Source of the DNA: Spirosoma montaniterrae
GTDB lineage: Bacteria > Bacteroidota > Bacteroidia > Cytophagales > Spirosomataceae
Assembly: GCF_001988955.1 (NCBI RefSeq)
Contig: NZ_CP014263.1
Span: 3,132,001-3,196,000 of the forward strand
Reading direction: 5' to 3'
DNA length: 64,000 nucleotides
In this document: positions 16,771 through 25,164 of the stretch, piece by piece
Numbering within the stretch: the first letter of the stretch is position 1
Layout: each line of letters starts with the position of its first letter
Made by a program: the position numbers and the translations under genes
Notes under the pieces: model-generated
Told to the model about the DNA's origin: nothing
Seen by the model: the letters and a program-made list of their open reading frames with translations, nothing else
The model's database searches: none

Positions 16771-16868
16771 AGTGATGAGCGATGAACGATGAGTGATGAG
16801 TTTGCTGACGCCAGTGTATTTCCTTTTGCGTCAGCAAACTCATCACTCATCGTTCATCGCTCATCACT
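16771..16868. repeat. Perfect 41-bp inverted repeat, GATGARY family
   Basis: Positions 16771-16811 and 16828-16868 are exact reverse complements over 41 nt with a 16-nt loop. The outer part of each arm is built of 7-nt units (GATGAGC, GATGAAC, GATGAGT, GATGAG). The rest is unique sequence including TTTGCTGACGC. It lies between the co-directional DUF4290 and murA genes, 6 nt after a stop and 24 nt before a start. Confidence 0.95.
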
Positions 16869-16892
16869 AACAAATATTCATCATTTACAAGA

Positions 16893-18200
16893 ATGGCTTC
16901 TTTCAAAATTACAGGTGGGCGTCGGCTCAAGGGTGAATTAATTCCACAGGGGGCAAAAAACGAAGCTCTCCAGATTCTTTGCGCCGTATTGCTGACCAAA
17001 GAACCCGTCACAATCCACAACATTCCAAACATTCGCGATGTCAATCAACTAATTGACCTGCTGGGCGACCTGGGTGTTTGGGTTACGAAAATTGGCGAAA
17101 GTTCGTACCGATTTCAGGCCAGTGATGTCAATTTAGACTACCTCGAAACCGATACCTACAAGCGCAAAGCTGCTGCCCTGCGCGGGTCGGTTATGTTGCT
17201 GGGGCCGATGCTGGCGCGGTTCAAAAAAGGCCGTATTCCACGTCCCGGTGGCGATAAAATCGGGCGTCGGCGGTTAGATACGCACTTCCTGGGTTTCGAG
17301 AAACTCGGTGCTCAGTTCAACTACGACCCCAACGACGGCGGTTATTATCAGGTTGATGCCAGCAATCTGCGCGGCACCTACATGCTGCTCGATGAAGCGT
17401 CGGTAACGGGTACGGCCAACGTGTTGATGGCCGCCGTAATGGCCGACGGAACCACCACCATTTACAATGCCGCCTGCGAGCCGTATCTGCAACAATTGAG
17501 CAAAATGCTGAATAGCATGGGCGCGAAAATTACCGGCGTCGGCTCAAATCTCCTCACCATCGAAGGCGTGTCGGAACTGAACGGCACCGAGCACACCATG
17601 CTGCCCGACATGATCGAGATCGGCTCGTTTATTGGCATGGCGGCTATGACACAGTCGGAGATTACGATCAAAAACTGCCGCATTCCTGAACTGGGCATCA
17701 TTCCCGATCAGTTTCGGCGGTTGGGAATACAAATGGAGTTTCGGGGCGACGATATTCACATCCCGGCGCAGGAGCATTATCAGATCGAGAGCTTCCTAGA
17801 CGGCGGTATGATGACCGTAGCCGACGCGCCCTGGCCCGGCTTCACGCCCGACCTGCTTAGCATTGTGCTTGTGACCGCCGTGCAGGCGCAGGGTACGCTG
17901 CTGATTCACCAGAAAATGTTTGAAAGCCGACTGTTCTTTGTCGACAAGCTTATCGACATGGGTGCGCAAATTATTCTCTGCGACCCGCACCGCGCTACGG
18001 TCGTGGGCCTGAACCGGCAGATTCCGCTAAAAGGCATCCGCATGTCATCGCCCGATATTCGGGCCGGGGTGGCTCTGCTCATCGCGGCAATGTCGGCGCA
18101 GGGCACAAGCATTATCGACAACATCGAGCAAATCGACCGGGGCTACCAGAACATCGACACCCGGCTCAACGCCATCGGTGCCGAGATTGTGCGGTTGTAA
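16893..18200 (+). CDS. murA: UDP-GlcNAc 1-carboxyvinyltransferase
   Basis: First committed step of peptidoglycan synthesis, transfer of enolpyruvate from PEP to UDP-GlcNAc, 435 aa. The N-terminal lysine region reads GELIPQGAKNEALQIL, and the C-terminal arginine region includes SSPDIRAGVALLIAAM. The active-site loop reads RPGGDKIGRRRLD, so the usual catalytic cysteine (GGCAIG in E. coli) is Asp121 here. Cys-to-Asp at this site is known to leave the enzyme active but insensitive to fosfomycin, as in Mycobacterium and Chlamydia. The upstream 41-bp hairpin separates it from DUF4290. Confidence 0.96.
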   Translation: MASFKITGGRRLKGELIPQGAKNEALQILCAVLLTKEPVTIHNIPNIRDVNQLIDLLGDLGVWVTKIGESSYRFQASDVNLDYLETDTYKRKAAALRGSVMLLGPMLARFKKGRIPRPGGDKIGRRRLDTHFLGFEKLGAQFNYDPNDGGYYQVDASNLRGTYMLLDEASVTGTANVLMAAVMADGTTTIYNAACEPYLQQLSKMLNSMGAKITGVGSNLLTIEGVSELNGTEHTMLPDMIEIGSFIGMAAMTQSEITIKNCRIPELGIIPDQFRRLGIQMEFRGDDIHIPAQEHYQIESFLDGGMMTVADAPWPGFTPDLLSIVLVTAVQAQGTLLIHQKMFESRLFFVDKLIDMGAQIILCDPHRATVVGLNRQIPLKGIRMSSPDIRAGVALLIAAMSAQGTSIIDNIEQIDRGYQNIDTRLNAIGAEIVRL

Positions 18201-18229
18201 TATATAGCCTGATGTTGTATTCCGCCCCA

Positions 18230-18259
18230 TCCCGGTCAGCAATAAAAGTGCGACCGGGA
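18230..18259. terminator. Bidirectional hairpin after murA
   Basis: TCCCGGTC (18230-18237) pairs with GACCGGGA (18252-18259) around a 14-nt loop, between convergent genes. There is no strong T run. Confidence 0.5.
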
Positions 18260-18272
18260 CGGGTACATTGCA

Positions 18273-18830
18273 TCACTTCAAGCTGCTCAGATACGTCTTG
18301 TTGCCGTTTTTATTGATGTAGTACTTGCCACCACGCGGGCCGGTGTAAACGGTTTCGCCATTGGGTCCTTTGCTGCTGCGATCAACCGGAGCTTTGTAGT
18401 CGGCGGGCGTAGCTTTTTCCTCCTTCATGGCCGAAGATACTTTGGACACTTTTTTCACGGCCTTATCTGCCTTAACCACTTTATCCACCTTGTCTTCTGC
18501 CCTGGCAACCCGACTGCTTAATTTGTCGTCTTTCAAGTCAGTTCCGGCGTCTTTGGCTTTCTTGTCGGCTTTTGCCGCTTTCTTATCGGCCTTATCAGTT
18601 GCATCTTTTCCATCGGCTCTGGCGGATTTGATTGCTTCTTTCGCTGCTTTCTTAGCCAATTTAGCTTCGGCTTTGGCTACAAGATCGTCGGTGTTCTTAG
18701 CCTTCGCGTCTTTCTTCTCGGCTTTTTCCTTCGTAGCCTTCTCTTTCTTCGGCTTTTCGTCCTGGGCTGCGCCGTTGAGGGCAATCAGCAGGCCAAGCAC
18801 AAGGCTTAGCAAGGCAAGGGTCTTTTTCAT
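18273..18830 (-). CDS. Lys/Ala-rich secreted protein with basic C-terminal module
   Basis: A 185-aa protein with a signal peptide (KKTLALLSLVLGLLIALNGAAQ). About 100 residues are almost only Lys, Ala, Asp and Glu, predicted as a long charged helix or coiled coil. It ends in a compact module, PNGETVYTGPRGGKYYINKN then KTYLSSLK, which resembles the small basic domain first noted in chlorella virus proteins (PBCV basic adaptor). The function is unknown; a cell-wall or nucleic-acid binding role for the tail is speculation. Low-complexity codon runs explain the long open frames on the opposite strand. Confidence 0.75.
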   Translation of the reverse strand: MKKTLALLSLVLGLLIALNGAAQDEKPKKEKATKEKAEKKDAKAKNTDDLVAKAEAKLAKKAAKEAIKSARADGKDATDKADKKAAKADKKAKDAGTDLKDDKLSSRVARAEDKVDKVVKADKAVKKVSKVSSAMKEEKATPADYKAPVDRSSKGPNGETVYTGPRGGKYYINKNGNKTYLSSLK

Positions 18831-18879
18831 AGATCACGGTGTTTAGTTGAATGGATTTAATTTCAGGCGAAATATAGCA

Positions 18880-18980
18880 GGATGGAACACGGATTGTACG
18901 GATGTTACAGATGAACACCGATAAATTCTACAAAAACATCCGTGTCAATCTGTGACATCCGTGCAATCTGTGTTCCATCC
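18880..18980. repeat. Inverted repeat, ATCCGTGT family
   Basis: Arms 18880-18922 and 18938-18980 pair over 43 positions with about six differences. At least three differences are G/T changes that still allow G-U pairing in RNA. Units such as ATCCGTGTCA and ATCTGTGAC recur every 9-10 nt. It fills the space between a minus-strand gene start and recQ. Confidence 0.85.
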
Positions 18981-18995
18981 CAACCGGAAAATTCG

Positions 18996-19003
18996 TATTT
19001 TTG
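18996..19003 (+). promoter_or_regulatory. -7 box for recQ
   Basis: TATTTTTG matches TAnnTTTG, 25 nt before the recQ ATG and directly after the inverted repeat. The -33 position falls in the right arm and reads TTC rather than TTG. Confidence 0.45.
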
Positions 19004-19028
19004 ATAGTCAGACGCTTATCCCACTACC

Positions 19029-21182
19029 ATGACAGTAACCGACCAATCGCCCGCCGACTTTCTTAAACGTTATTACGGTTATGACCGCTTCCGACCCATG
19101 CAGGAAGCAATTATCCGGTCGGTGCTGGGCGGGCGCGATACGGTGGTACTGATGCCTACCGGGGGCGGCAAATCGGTGTGTTTTCAGATTCCGGCCCTCA
19201 TGCTGCCCGGCCTTACGGTGGTGGTTTCACCACTGATTGCCTTGATGAAAGATCAGGTTGGTGCGTTGCACATGAACGGCATTCCGGCAGCTTTTTACAA
19301 TAGCACCCAAACCGCCCGCGAACAGCGCGATATTGAAGCCGACTGCGTTCGGGGCAAGCTGAAACTGCTCTATGTTTCGCCCGAGAAACTCCTCAGCGAA
19401 TCATTTTTTGCCTTTCTTGACCGGATCAGCGTCTCGCTGTTTGCCATCGACGAAGCGCACTGTATCTCGTCGTGGGGCCACGATTTCCGGCCCGAATACA
19501 CGCAGTTGGGCATCCTGAAACAACGCTACCCGAACATACCCACCATAGCCCTGACCGCCACCGCCGACAAGCTGACCCGGCAGGATATTGCCCAGCGGCT
19601 TGGTATGAACGACCCCGCCATTTTTACGGCCTCGTTCAACCGCGCCAACCTCAGTTTGCAGGTGCTGCCCGGCCAGAATCGCATAGGGCAAATTGTGCGA
19701 CTCTTGCAGCGAAAGCCCGACACGTCGGGAATTATCTATTGCCTGAGCCGCAAATCGTGCGAGTCGATAGCGGGTAAGTTACAGGAGAAAGGCTTTAGCG
19801 CGGCTTTCTACCACGCCGGCATGCCCTCCGACGAACGTTCGCGCACGCAGGAAGCCTTTCTACGCGACGACGTGCGGATTATCTGTGCTACCATTGCGTT
19901 CGGCATGGGCATCGACAAGAGTAACGTGCGCTGGGTGATTCATTACAATATGCCCAAAAATATCGAGGGCTTTTACCAGGAAATTGGCCGGGCCGGGCGC
20001 GACGGAGCTGCTGCGCAAACGGTGCTGTTCTATAGCTTCGCCGATGTGGTGACGTACAAGGACATGCTGACCGAGAATAACCCGCCCAACCTCGGTTTGC
20101 AGTTAGCCAAACTGGAGCGGATGCAGCAATATGCCGACGCTCACACCTGCCGCCGTCAGATTTTGCTGTCTTACTTTTCGGAAGACCTGCCCGAACCTTG
20201 TGGCAACTGCGACGTATGCCGCGACCCGCGCGTAACCTTCGACGGCACCGTGCTGGCCCAGAAAGCCCTATCGGCTATTGTGCGGTCGGGCGAACGCGTA
20301 CCGATGAACCTGCTTATCGACATTCTGCGCGGTTCGCGATCACAGGCGGTGATGCAGGGTGGCTACGACCAGATCAAAACCTACGGCGCGGGCCGCGATT
20401 TGCGATTTGAGGAGTGGCGGAGTTACCTCCACCAGCTTATCAACATCGGCGTTATTGAAATTGCCTACGACCAGCATTATGCCCTGCACCGGGGAATTCT
20501 GGCCGATCAGGTGCTGTTTGGTGGCCGAAAAATTGAACTGGTACGGCCCGACGATGCGCCGAAGCCAGTGGTCGAAAAAGCGAAAGCCAAACCCGAAGGT
20601 GTGCGCGACGAATTATTTGAGCAGTTGCGGGTGTTGCGCAAACAACTCGCCGACGAGCAGAACGTGCCGCCTTACGTTATTTTTACCGACTCAACGCTCG
20701 AAGACATGGCCCGGCAACGGCCCACCTCGCCCGACGCGCTACGCAATGTAAGCGGAGTCGGCGAACGCAAGCTCGACCTGTTCGGACCGCAGTTTCTGAG
20801 CGTTATCCGGGCTTACGTGGGCGAAGATGGCCCCATGCCCGACGCTACACCCCGCTCCGCCCGAAAACCAAAAGGCTCAACCCAGTTAGCCACCCTCGAC
20901 CTGTTTAATCGGGGCATGACAATTGACGAGATTGCCGCCGAGCGACAACTTACGACCGGGTCAATTGCCGGGCATTTAGTGCAGTTGGCAAAAGCGGGCC
21001 AGCCGCTTGATCTGAAAGAAATTTTACGGAGCTACGTATCGCGTCATGAGCAGGCCGAAATTGAGCAGGCTATCGCCGAAGTAGGCGTGTCCGACGGTCG
21101 TTTAAAGGCTGTTTTCGACCATTTGGACGGTCGCTACGATTATGGTAAACTGACATTAGTAGCAGGGGTGCTGAATCGATAA
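19029..21182 (+). CDS. recQ: ATP-dependent DNA helicase RecQ
   Basis: 3'-5' DNA helicase for recombination and fork repair, 717 aa. Walker A is MPTGGGKSVCFQIP, the aromatic loop and DEAH box are IDEAHCISSWGHDFRPEY, and motif VI reads QEIGRAGRDG. The RQC zinc-binding cysteines are in CRRQILLSYF and CGNCDVC, followed by winged helix. An HRDC domain follows (LFEQLRVLRKQLADEQN to NVSGVGERKLDLFG). The last ~100 residues are a helix-turn-helix extension (LDLFNRGMTIDEIAAERQLT) found in many Bacteroidota RecQ proteins. Confidence 0.96.
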   Translation: MTVTDQSPADFLKRYYGYDRFRPMQEAIIRSVLGGRDTVVLMPTGGGKSVCFQIPALMLPGLTVVVSPLIALMKDQVGALHMNGIPAAFYNSTQTAREQRDIEADCVRGKLKLLYVSPEKLLSESFFAFLDRISVSLFAIDEAHCISSWGHDFRPEYTQLGILKQRYPNIPTIALTATADKLTRQDIAQRLGMNDPAIFTASFNRANLSLQVLPGQNRIGQIVRLLQRKPDTSGIIYCLSRKSCESIAGKLQEKGFSAAFYHAGMPSDERSRTQEAFLRDDVRIICATIAFGMGIDKSNVRWVIHYNMPKNIEGFYQEIGRAGRDGAAAQTVLFYSFADVVTYKDMLTENNPPNLGLQLAKLERMQQYADAHTCRRQILLSYFSEDLPEPCGNCDVCRDPRVTFDGTVLAQKALSAIVRSGERVPMNLLIDILRGSRSQAVMQGGYDQIKTYGAGRDLRFEEWRSYLHQLINIGVIEIAYDQHYALHRGILADQVLFGGRKIELVRPDDAPKPVVEKAKAKPEGVRDELFEQLRVLRKQLADEQNVPPYVIFTDSTLEDMARQRPTSPDALRNVSGVGERKLDLFGPQFLSVIRAYVGEDGPMPDATPRSARKPKGSTQLATLDLFNRGMTIDEIAAERQLTTGSIAGHLVQLAKAGQPLDLKEILRSYVSRHEQAEIEQAIAEVGVSDGRLKAVFDHLDGRYDYGKLTLVAGVLNR

Positions 21183-21302
21183 AATCCTACTTTTTGGCAG
21201 ACCGTTGGATAATTCTTAGACACTTAGCTTGGTAAGTACATTGCTTTTACCTAATTTCGTAATTGTATACTCAACAAACCCGCGCCATCAGGCCGGGTTT
21301 CG

Positions 21303-22418
21303 TTGTCTGATGTCTCACCAAAAATACCTTGTATTTTGATAAGAGAGCTAAGTTTATCCTTACTGATGGCCGCTGTGAAACCCGCTGTCAATGCTCCATT
21401 TTCAGGGGCAGACACCAGCCGGGTTGGGCCGTTAGACACCCCATCGCTATTAGTCGTTGATTCGTCAAAACGTGTATTTCCTATTTATTTCTGCGGTGAA
21501 GAAGTGCCGGTCGATGACCCGCGCGTAGCCCGCCGGTGGGTGCAAACGTTACGCACGTATGGGGCACAACAGGAATGCCTGTTCGACATGCGGCACCGCG
21601 CTTCTACCTTCTTCCCGATCATCGACCCTATTCTGCGTAAGTACAAAATTCCGCGCGATTTCCGGTTTATGCCATTGGCCGAAAGTGCTCTCATCAACGA
21701 TTGTGTGTCACCAAAGGGCGCGTCGGGCTACTGGCAACTGATGCCCGGCACCGCCCGCGAACTCGGCCTGCGCGTAAACGGGAACGTAGACGAACGTCAC
21801 GATCTTGAAAAGGCCACGGTGGCGGTGTGTCGGTATCTGCACCAGCTTTACCGCGAACTGGGATCGTGGACACTCGTGGCGGCTGCTTACAATGGCGGCA
21901 TTACGCACGTGCAGAACCGCATGGAACAGCAGGGCCACTCCAACTATTACCGGTTGCGGCTACACCGCGAAACCAGCCACTACCTCTTCCGCATTCTGGC
22001 CTACAAAGAGCTGCTCAGTAACCCGCGCCAATACGCTTTACTGCTGCGTGGCTCTACCGTTGCCGAACTAACCCGGCCTTTGCCAAGCTGGAATAAACCG
22101 CTGGCCTTGCCGAAGAAAATCAAAGATGCGCCCGTGGTTGAACTGGTTGATGAAGGCTACACCGACCTGACATGGGGGCCTCGCCCAAACAACGCGCTGA
22201 CCAAAACGCCGTCGGATACAGAACAACTGATTGCCAAAGCAACAGCCGGGAAAAAGTTGCCGGGCGGCCCCTCGTCCGACGTAGAAGAGCAGGGAATGCG
22301 ATTGCCTATCCAGAATCTAATGATGGGCCTGACCGTACTGCGCTTCCGTCGGCCCCGCTTCCTGCAATGGAAAAAAGGCGAAGGCATTCGCCCGCTGCAT
22401 TTCTGGGACTGGATTTAG
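21303..22418 (+). CDS. Lytic transglycosylase, MltD-like (copy 1)
   Basis: Murein-cleaving enzyme of the SLT/GH23 fold, 371 aa from TTG (an ATG at 21366 would give 350). The catalytic Glu is in MPLAESALINDC (codon 21681), followed by GASGYWQLMPGTARELGL and AAYNGGITHVQNRM. A segment YFCGEEVPVDD before the domain is shared with the next two genes. It lacks the C-terminal domain present in copies 2 and 3 and ends FLQWKKGEGIRPLHFWDWI. The signal peptide is weak in either start. It is the first of three tandem paralogues. Confidence 0.85.
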   Translation: MSDVSPKIPCILIRELSLSLLMAAVKPAVNAPFSGADTSRVGPLDTPSLLVVDSSKRVFPIYFCGEEVPVDDPRVARRWVQTLRTYGAQQECLFDMRHRASTFFPIIDPILRKYKIPRDFRFMPLAESALINDCVSPKGASGYWQLMPGTARELGLRVNGNVDERHDLEKATVAVCRYLHQLYRELGSWTLVAAAYNGGITHVQNRMEQQGHSNYYRLRLHRETSHYLFRILAYKELLSNPRQYALLLRGSTVAELTRPLPSWNKPLALPKKIKDAPVVELVDEGYTDLTWGPRPNNALTKTPSDTEQLIAKATAGKKLPGGPSSDVEEQGMRLPIQNLMMGLTVLRFRRPRFLQWKKGEGIRPLHFWDWI

Positions 22419-22442
22419 TTTTTGACTTCATTCATTAATAAG

Positions 22443-22474
22443 GAGGTGTCGATGGAAACATTGGCACCTCTTTT
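22443..22474 (+). terminator. Terminator between transglycosylase copies 1 and 2
   Basis: GAGGTGTC (22443-22450) pairs with GGCACCTC (22463-22470, one G-U), followed by TTTT at 22471-22474. Confidence 0.65.
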
Positions 22475-22582
22475 GATTTGTCCAAAAAGAATTCTTTGTT
22501 AAAAAGCCTTTACTATACTGTTACTATAGAGCTATTTCGTAGTCAAAAGAATGTACCCATAAAATAGCGTATCCGCCGTTTG

Positions 22583-23818
22583 ATGAACTTGTTATCTTGC
22601 CTCATCCTGACTTCCGGGTTGACGGTGGCAAGCGTCTCGACCAACGTGTCGCTGCTTTCCTCTTCAACACCAGATTACCGACTCACCGTAACTTCTGATC
22701 GTTCATTTGAGCCAAATCTGACCCCAATGCTGCCACCGGTTTATTTCTGTGGCGAATCGGTGCCGTTACACGAAGAAGCGGTTGCCCGTCGGTTAGTGTC
22801 GGCACTGGTGCGAAATACGTCGCGTAGTCAGATGCTGTATCGAATGCGGCAGCGGGCCGCTGTTTTTTTCCCGGTTATCGAACCCATTCTGGCAAAACAC
22901 CGCGTTCCGCTCGACTTTAAATACCTGCCGCTGGTGGAGAGTGCATTAACAGGCTTTGCCGTATCGCCGAAAGGAGCCGTTGGCTATTGGCAGTTTATGC
23001 CCGAAACGGCCCGCGAACTGGGCCTGAGCATACGCCCCGGCCACGACGACCGGCAGCATTTGATTAAGTCGACTGAAGCCGCCTGCCGCTATTTAAATTT
23101 TCTGCACCATCGGCTGGGGTCGTGGACATTGGCCGCAGCAGCCTACAACAACGGCATTGGCGCCTTATTAAGTAACATTCGGCGGCAGCGGCAGCGCGAT
23201 TATTACTACCTGCGCCTAAACGCCGAAACCGGTAAATATTTGTACCGGATTCTGGCCTTCAAGGAGTTGTTCTCCAACTACCGCAGCTACGAACACATTA
23301 TTCCGGGCCGGATGCTGGCATATCTGCAACAGCCTCTTTCGCCCGAAACTGAAGCCGAAACCGACGATGTGTTAATCCCCGAAATTATTGTCAGCGAAGC
23401 AACGCAGGCAGCAGTCAATGAACCGGTAGAGGCACTATCACAGTTGGGCACTGACCGCGACATAGATGTTCCACTGCCGAATGCCGCCGACGTATTTCGG
23501 GGCGGTATCAAAGCCCGTCTGACCGAAATGGCAGGACTGCAACGCGGCCAAATATGGACATTCAACCTCACTCGCAACGGCATGGCCGATGGCAAATCCG
23601 TCGATGAAGGTGATGTGCTGTACGCTATCGTTGAAGATATCGATGTCAAAACCAACCGGGTTTACCTCCGTGCCGACCGCATTTATTCAATTACGGAAAA
23701 GCACACATACAACCTAACTTTAGCCGCTGTTGATGCATCGACCGGGCGCATTGGCATAAAAATGCCCGATGTCGATCAGGTAAAAGCAGGCTGGATTCTG
23801 ACCTGGAAGGCATTGTAA
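22583..23818 (+). CDS. Lytic transglycosylase, MltD-like (copy 2)
   Basis: A 411-aa SLT-domain protein with a signal-like N-terminus (LLSCLILTSGLTVASVS). The shared YFCGESVPLHE segment, catalytic Glu119 in LVESALTGFA, GAVGYWQFMPETARELGL and AAYNNGIGALLSN follow the copy-1 order. It adds a roughly 100-residue C-terminal domain (RAGLQ-type LQRGQIWTFNLTRNGMADG to VKAGWILTWKAL) with repeated strands, shared with copy 3. There is no LysM repeat, unlike E. coli MltD. ATG at 22583 is preferred to the TTG three nt earlier. Confidence 0.88.
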   Translation: MNLLSCLILTSGLTVASVSTNVSLLSSSTPDYRLTVTSDRSFEPNLTPMLPPVYFCGESVPLHEEAVARRLVSALVRNTSRSQMLYRMRQRAAVFFPVIEPILAKHRVPLDFKYLPLVESALTGFAVSPKGAVGYWQFMPETARELGLSIRPGHDDRQHLIKSTEAACRYLNFLHHRLGSWTLAAAAYNNGIGALLSNIRRQRQRDYYYLRLNAETGKYLYRILAFKELFSNYRSYEHIIPGRMLAYLQQPLSPETEAETDDVLIPEIIVSEATQAAVNEPVEALSQLGTDRDIDVPLPNAADVFRGGIKARLTEMAGLQRGQIWTFNLTRNGMADGKSVDEGDVLYAIVEDIDVKTNRVYLRADRIYSITEKHTYNLTLAAVDASTGRIGIKMPDVDQVKAGWILTWKAL

Positions 23819-23906
23819 CGTCTCAAGTCGGGTGCGCAGGCTAACTCGCTGAACTAAACCTGCTCCCTGCTTCGTTGTCCAACCGTCTGACCATCTGCTG
23901 ATTGTT

Positions 23907-25154
23907 TTGACTTTATCCATTCGATACTTCACATTGCTGACAGCCAGCGTTTTGCTTTTGCAAACGGCAGGGCTGGCCCAAAAAAAGAGCCAATCGGGAA
24001 AACCCGTTCGGGGCCGTCTCCCGATGGCACAGCCCCGAACAATGGCGGGAGCGGGGCGGCTGCATTTTTGCGGTGAAATTGTACCCGTCCAACAGGGCGA
24101 TGTTTCGTCAAAGCTGGCTTTTGCCCTGGCAAACAGTTCGGGTTATGCCCGGCATGTAAATGGACTGAAAGCCCGTTCAGCTCCCTTTTTTGCCATCATC
24201 GAGCCTATTCTGGCTAAACACGGTATTCCAAACGACTTAAAATACCTGCCACTGATTGAGAGTGCGTGGCATGCCAATGCGGTGTCATCGGCGGGGGCCG
24301 TAGGGTACTGGCAATTTATGGACGACACGGCGCAGGATATGGGCCTACGCATCGACCCTGGTCACGATGAGCGCACCGATCTGCGCAAATCGACCGAAGC
24401 AGCCTGTAAATACCTGAAATTTCTGCACCGCAAACTCGGCTCCTGGACACTCGTAGCGGCTGCTTATAACGGGGGCATTGGCATGGTACAGCGCAAGATT
24501 GGCAAAACAGGCCACCGCGATTATTACAACATGACCATGAACGCCGAAACCGGTTATTACCTGTACCGGATTCTGGCTATGAAAGAATTGTTCACTAACC
24601 CAGCCTATGGGTTTGGTTCAGTGGGTATGATGCTGGCCTCAAATGCAGGAGGTGATGCCTACGAAGCCGAACGCGAACAGGCCCGGCGCATGGGCTGGCT
24701 CAACGACAACGAACCCGATCCTGTTGGTACGCCTGTTGACGCTGAACCGGCCTACAGCTCGCCTATGTCGACTAATAACGTTGCGCTGATGGACAGCGTG
24801 TTGGCCGAAATCCTGAAGAAACAGCCAGCTACAACAACCGTTTTCACGGGCGATATTTCGGCTAAATTAGTACGGGCGGGTTTGCCCAAACGCGGTCAAA
24901 GCTGGGCGTTTACCCTGAGCGAAGACGTGCTGATCGGCGAAGATGAACTCCACACTGGCGACGTGCTATATGCACTCGTTGATGACATAGATGAACGGGG
25001 CACGCTGTTTCTTCGGGCTACGAAAGTTATTTCAGCAGAAACCAAAGCTACTATTCCACTCACGCTGATAGCAATTAATCCGGCCACCGGTTTAGCGGGT
25101 ATTCCCAGGCCAAAAGTGCTCAAACCCGGCTGGCTTGTGCAGTGGAAACTGTAG
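23907..25154 (+). CDS. Lytic transglycosylase, MltD-like (copy 3)
   Basis: A 415-aa paralogue with a good signal peptide (RYFTLLTASVLLLQTAGLAQ), TTG start. FCGEIVPVQQG precedes the SLT domain, catalytic Glu118 is in LIESAWHANA, then GAVGYWQFMDDTAQDMGL and AAYNGGIGMVQRK. The C-terminal domain (AGLPKRGQSWAFTLSEDVLI to LKPGWLVQWKL) matches that of copy 2. Copies 2 and 3 are therefore closer to each other than to copy 1. The gene converges on the DUF4249 gene. Confidence 0.88.
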   Translation: MTLSIRYFTLLTASVLLLQTAGLAQKKSQSGKPVRGRLPMAQPRTMAGAGRLHFCGEIVPVQQGDVSSKLAFALANSSGYARHVNGLKARSAPFFAIIEPILAKHGIPNDLKYLPLIESAWHANAVSSAGAVGYWQFMDDTAQDMGLRIDPGHDERTDLRKSTEAACKYLKFLHRKLGSWTLVAAAYNGGIGMVQRKIGKTGHRDYYNMTMNAETGYYLYRILAMKELFTNPAYGFGSVGMMLASNAGGDAYEAEREQARRMGWLNDNEPDPVGTPVDAEPAYSSPMSTNNVALMDSVLAEILKKQPATTTVFTGDISAKLVRAGLPKRGQSWAFTLSEDVLIGEDELHTGDVLYALVDDIDERGTLFLRATKVISAETKATIPLTLIAINPATGLAGIPRPKVLKPGWLVQWKL

Positions 25155-25164
25155 CCTTCGCGGG

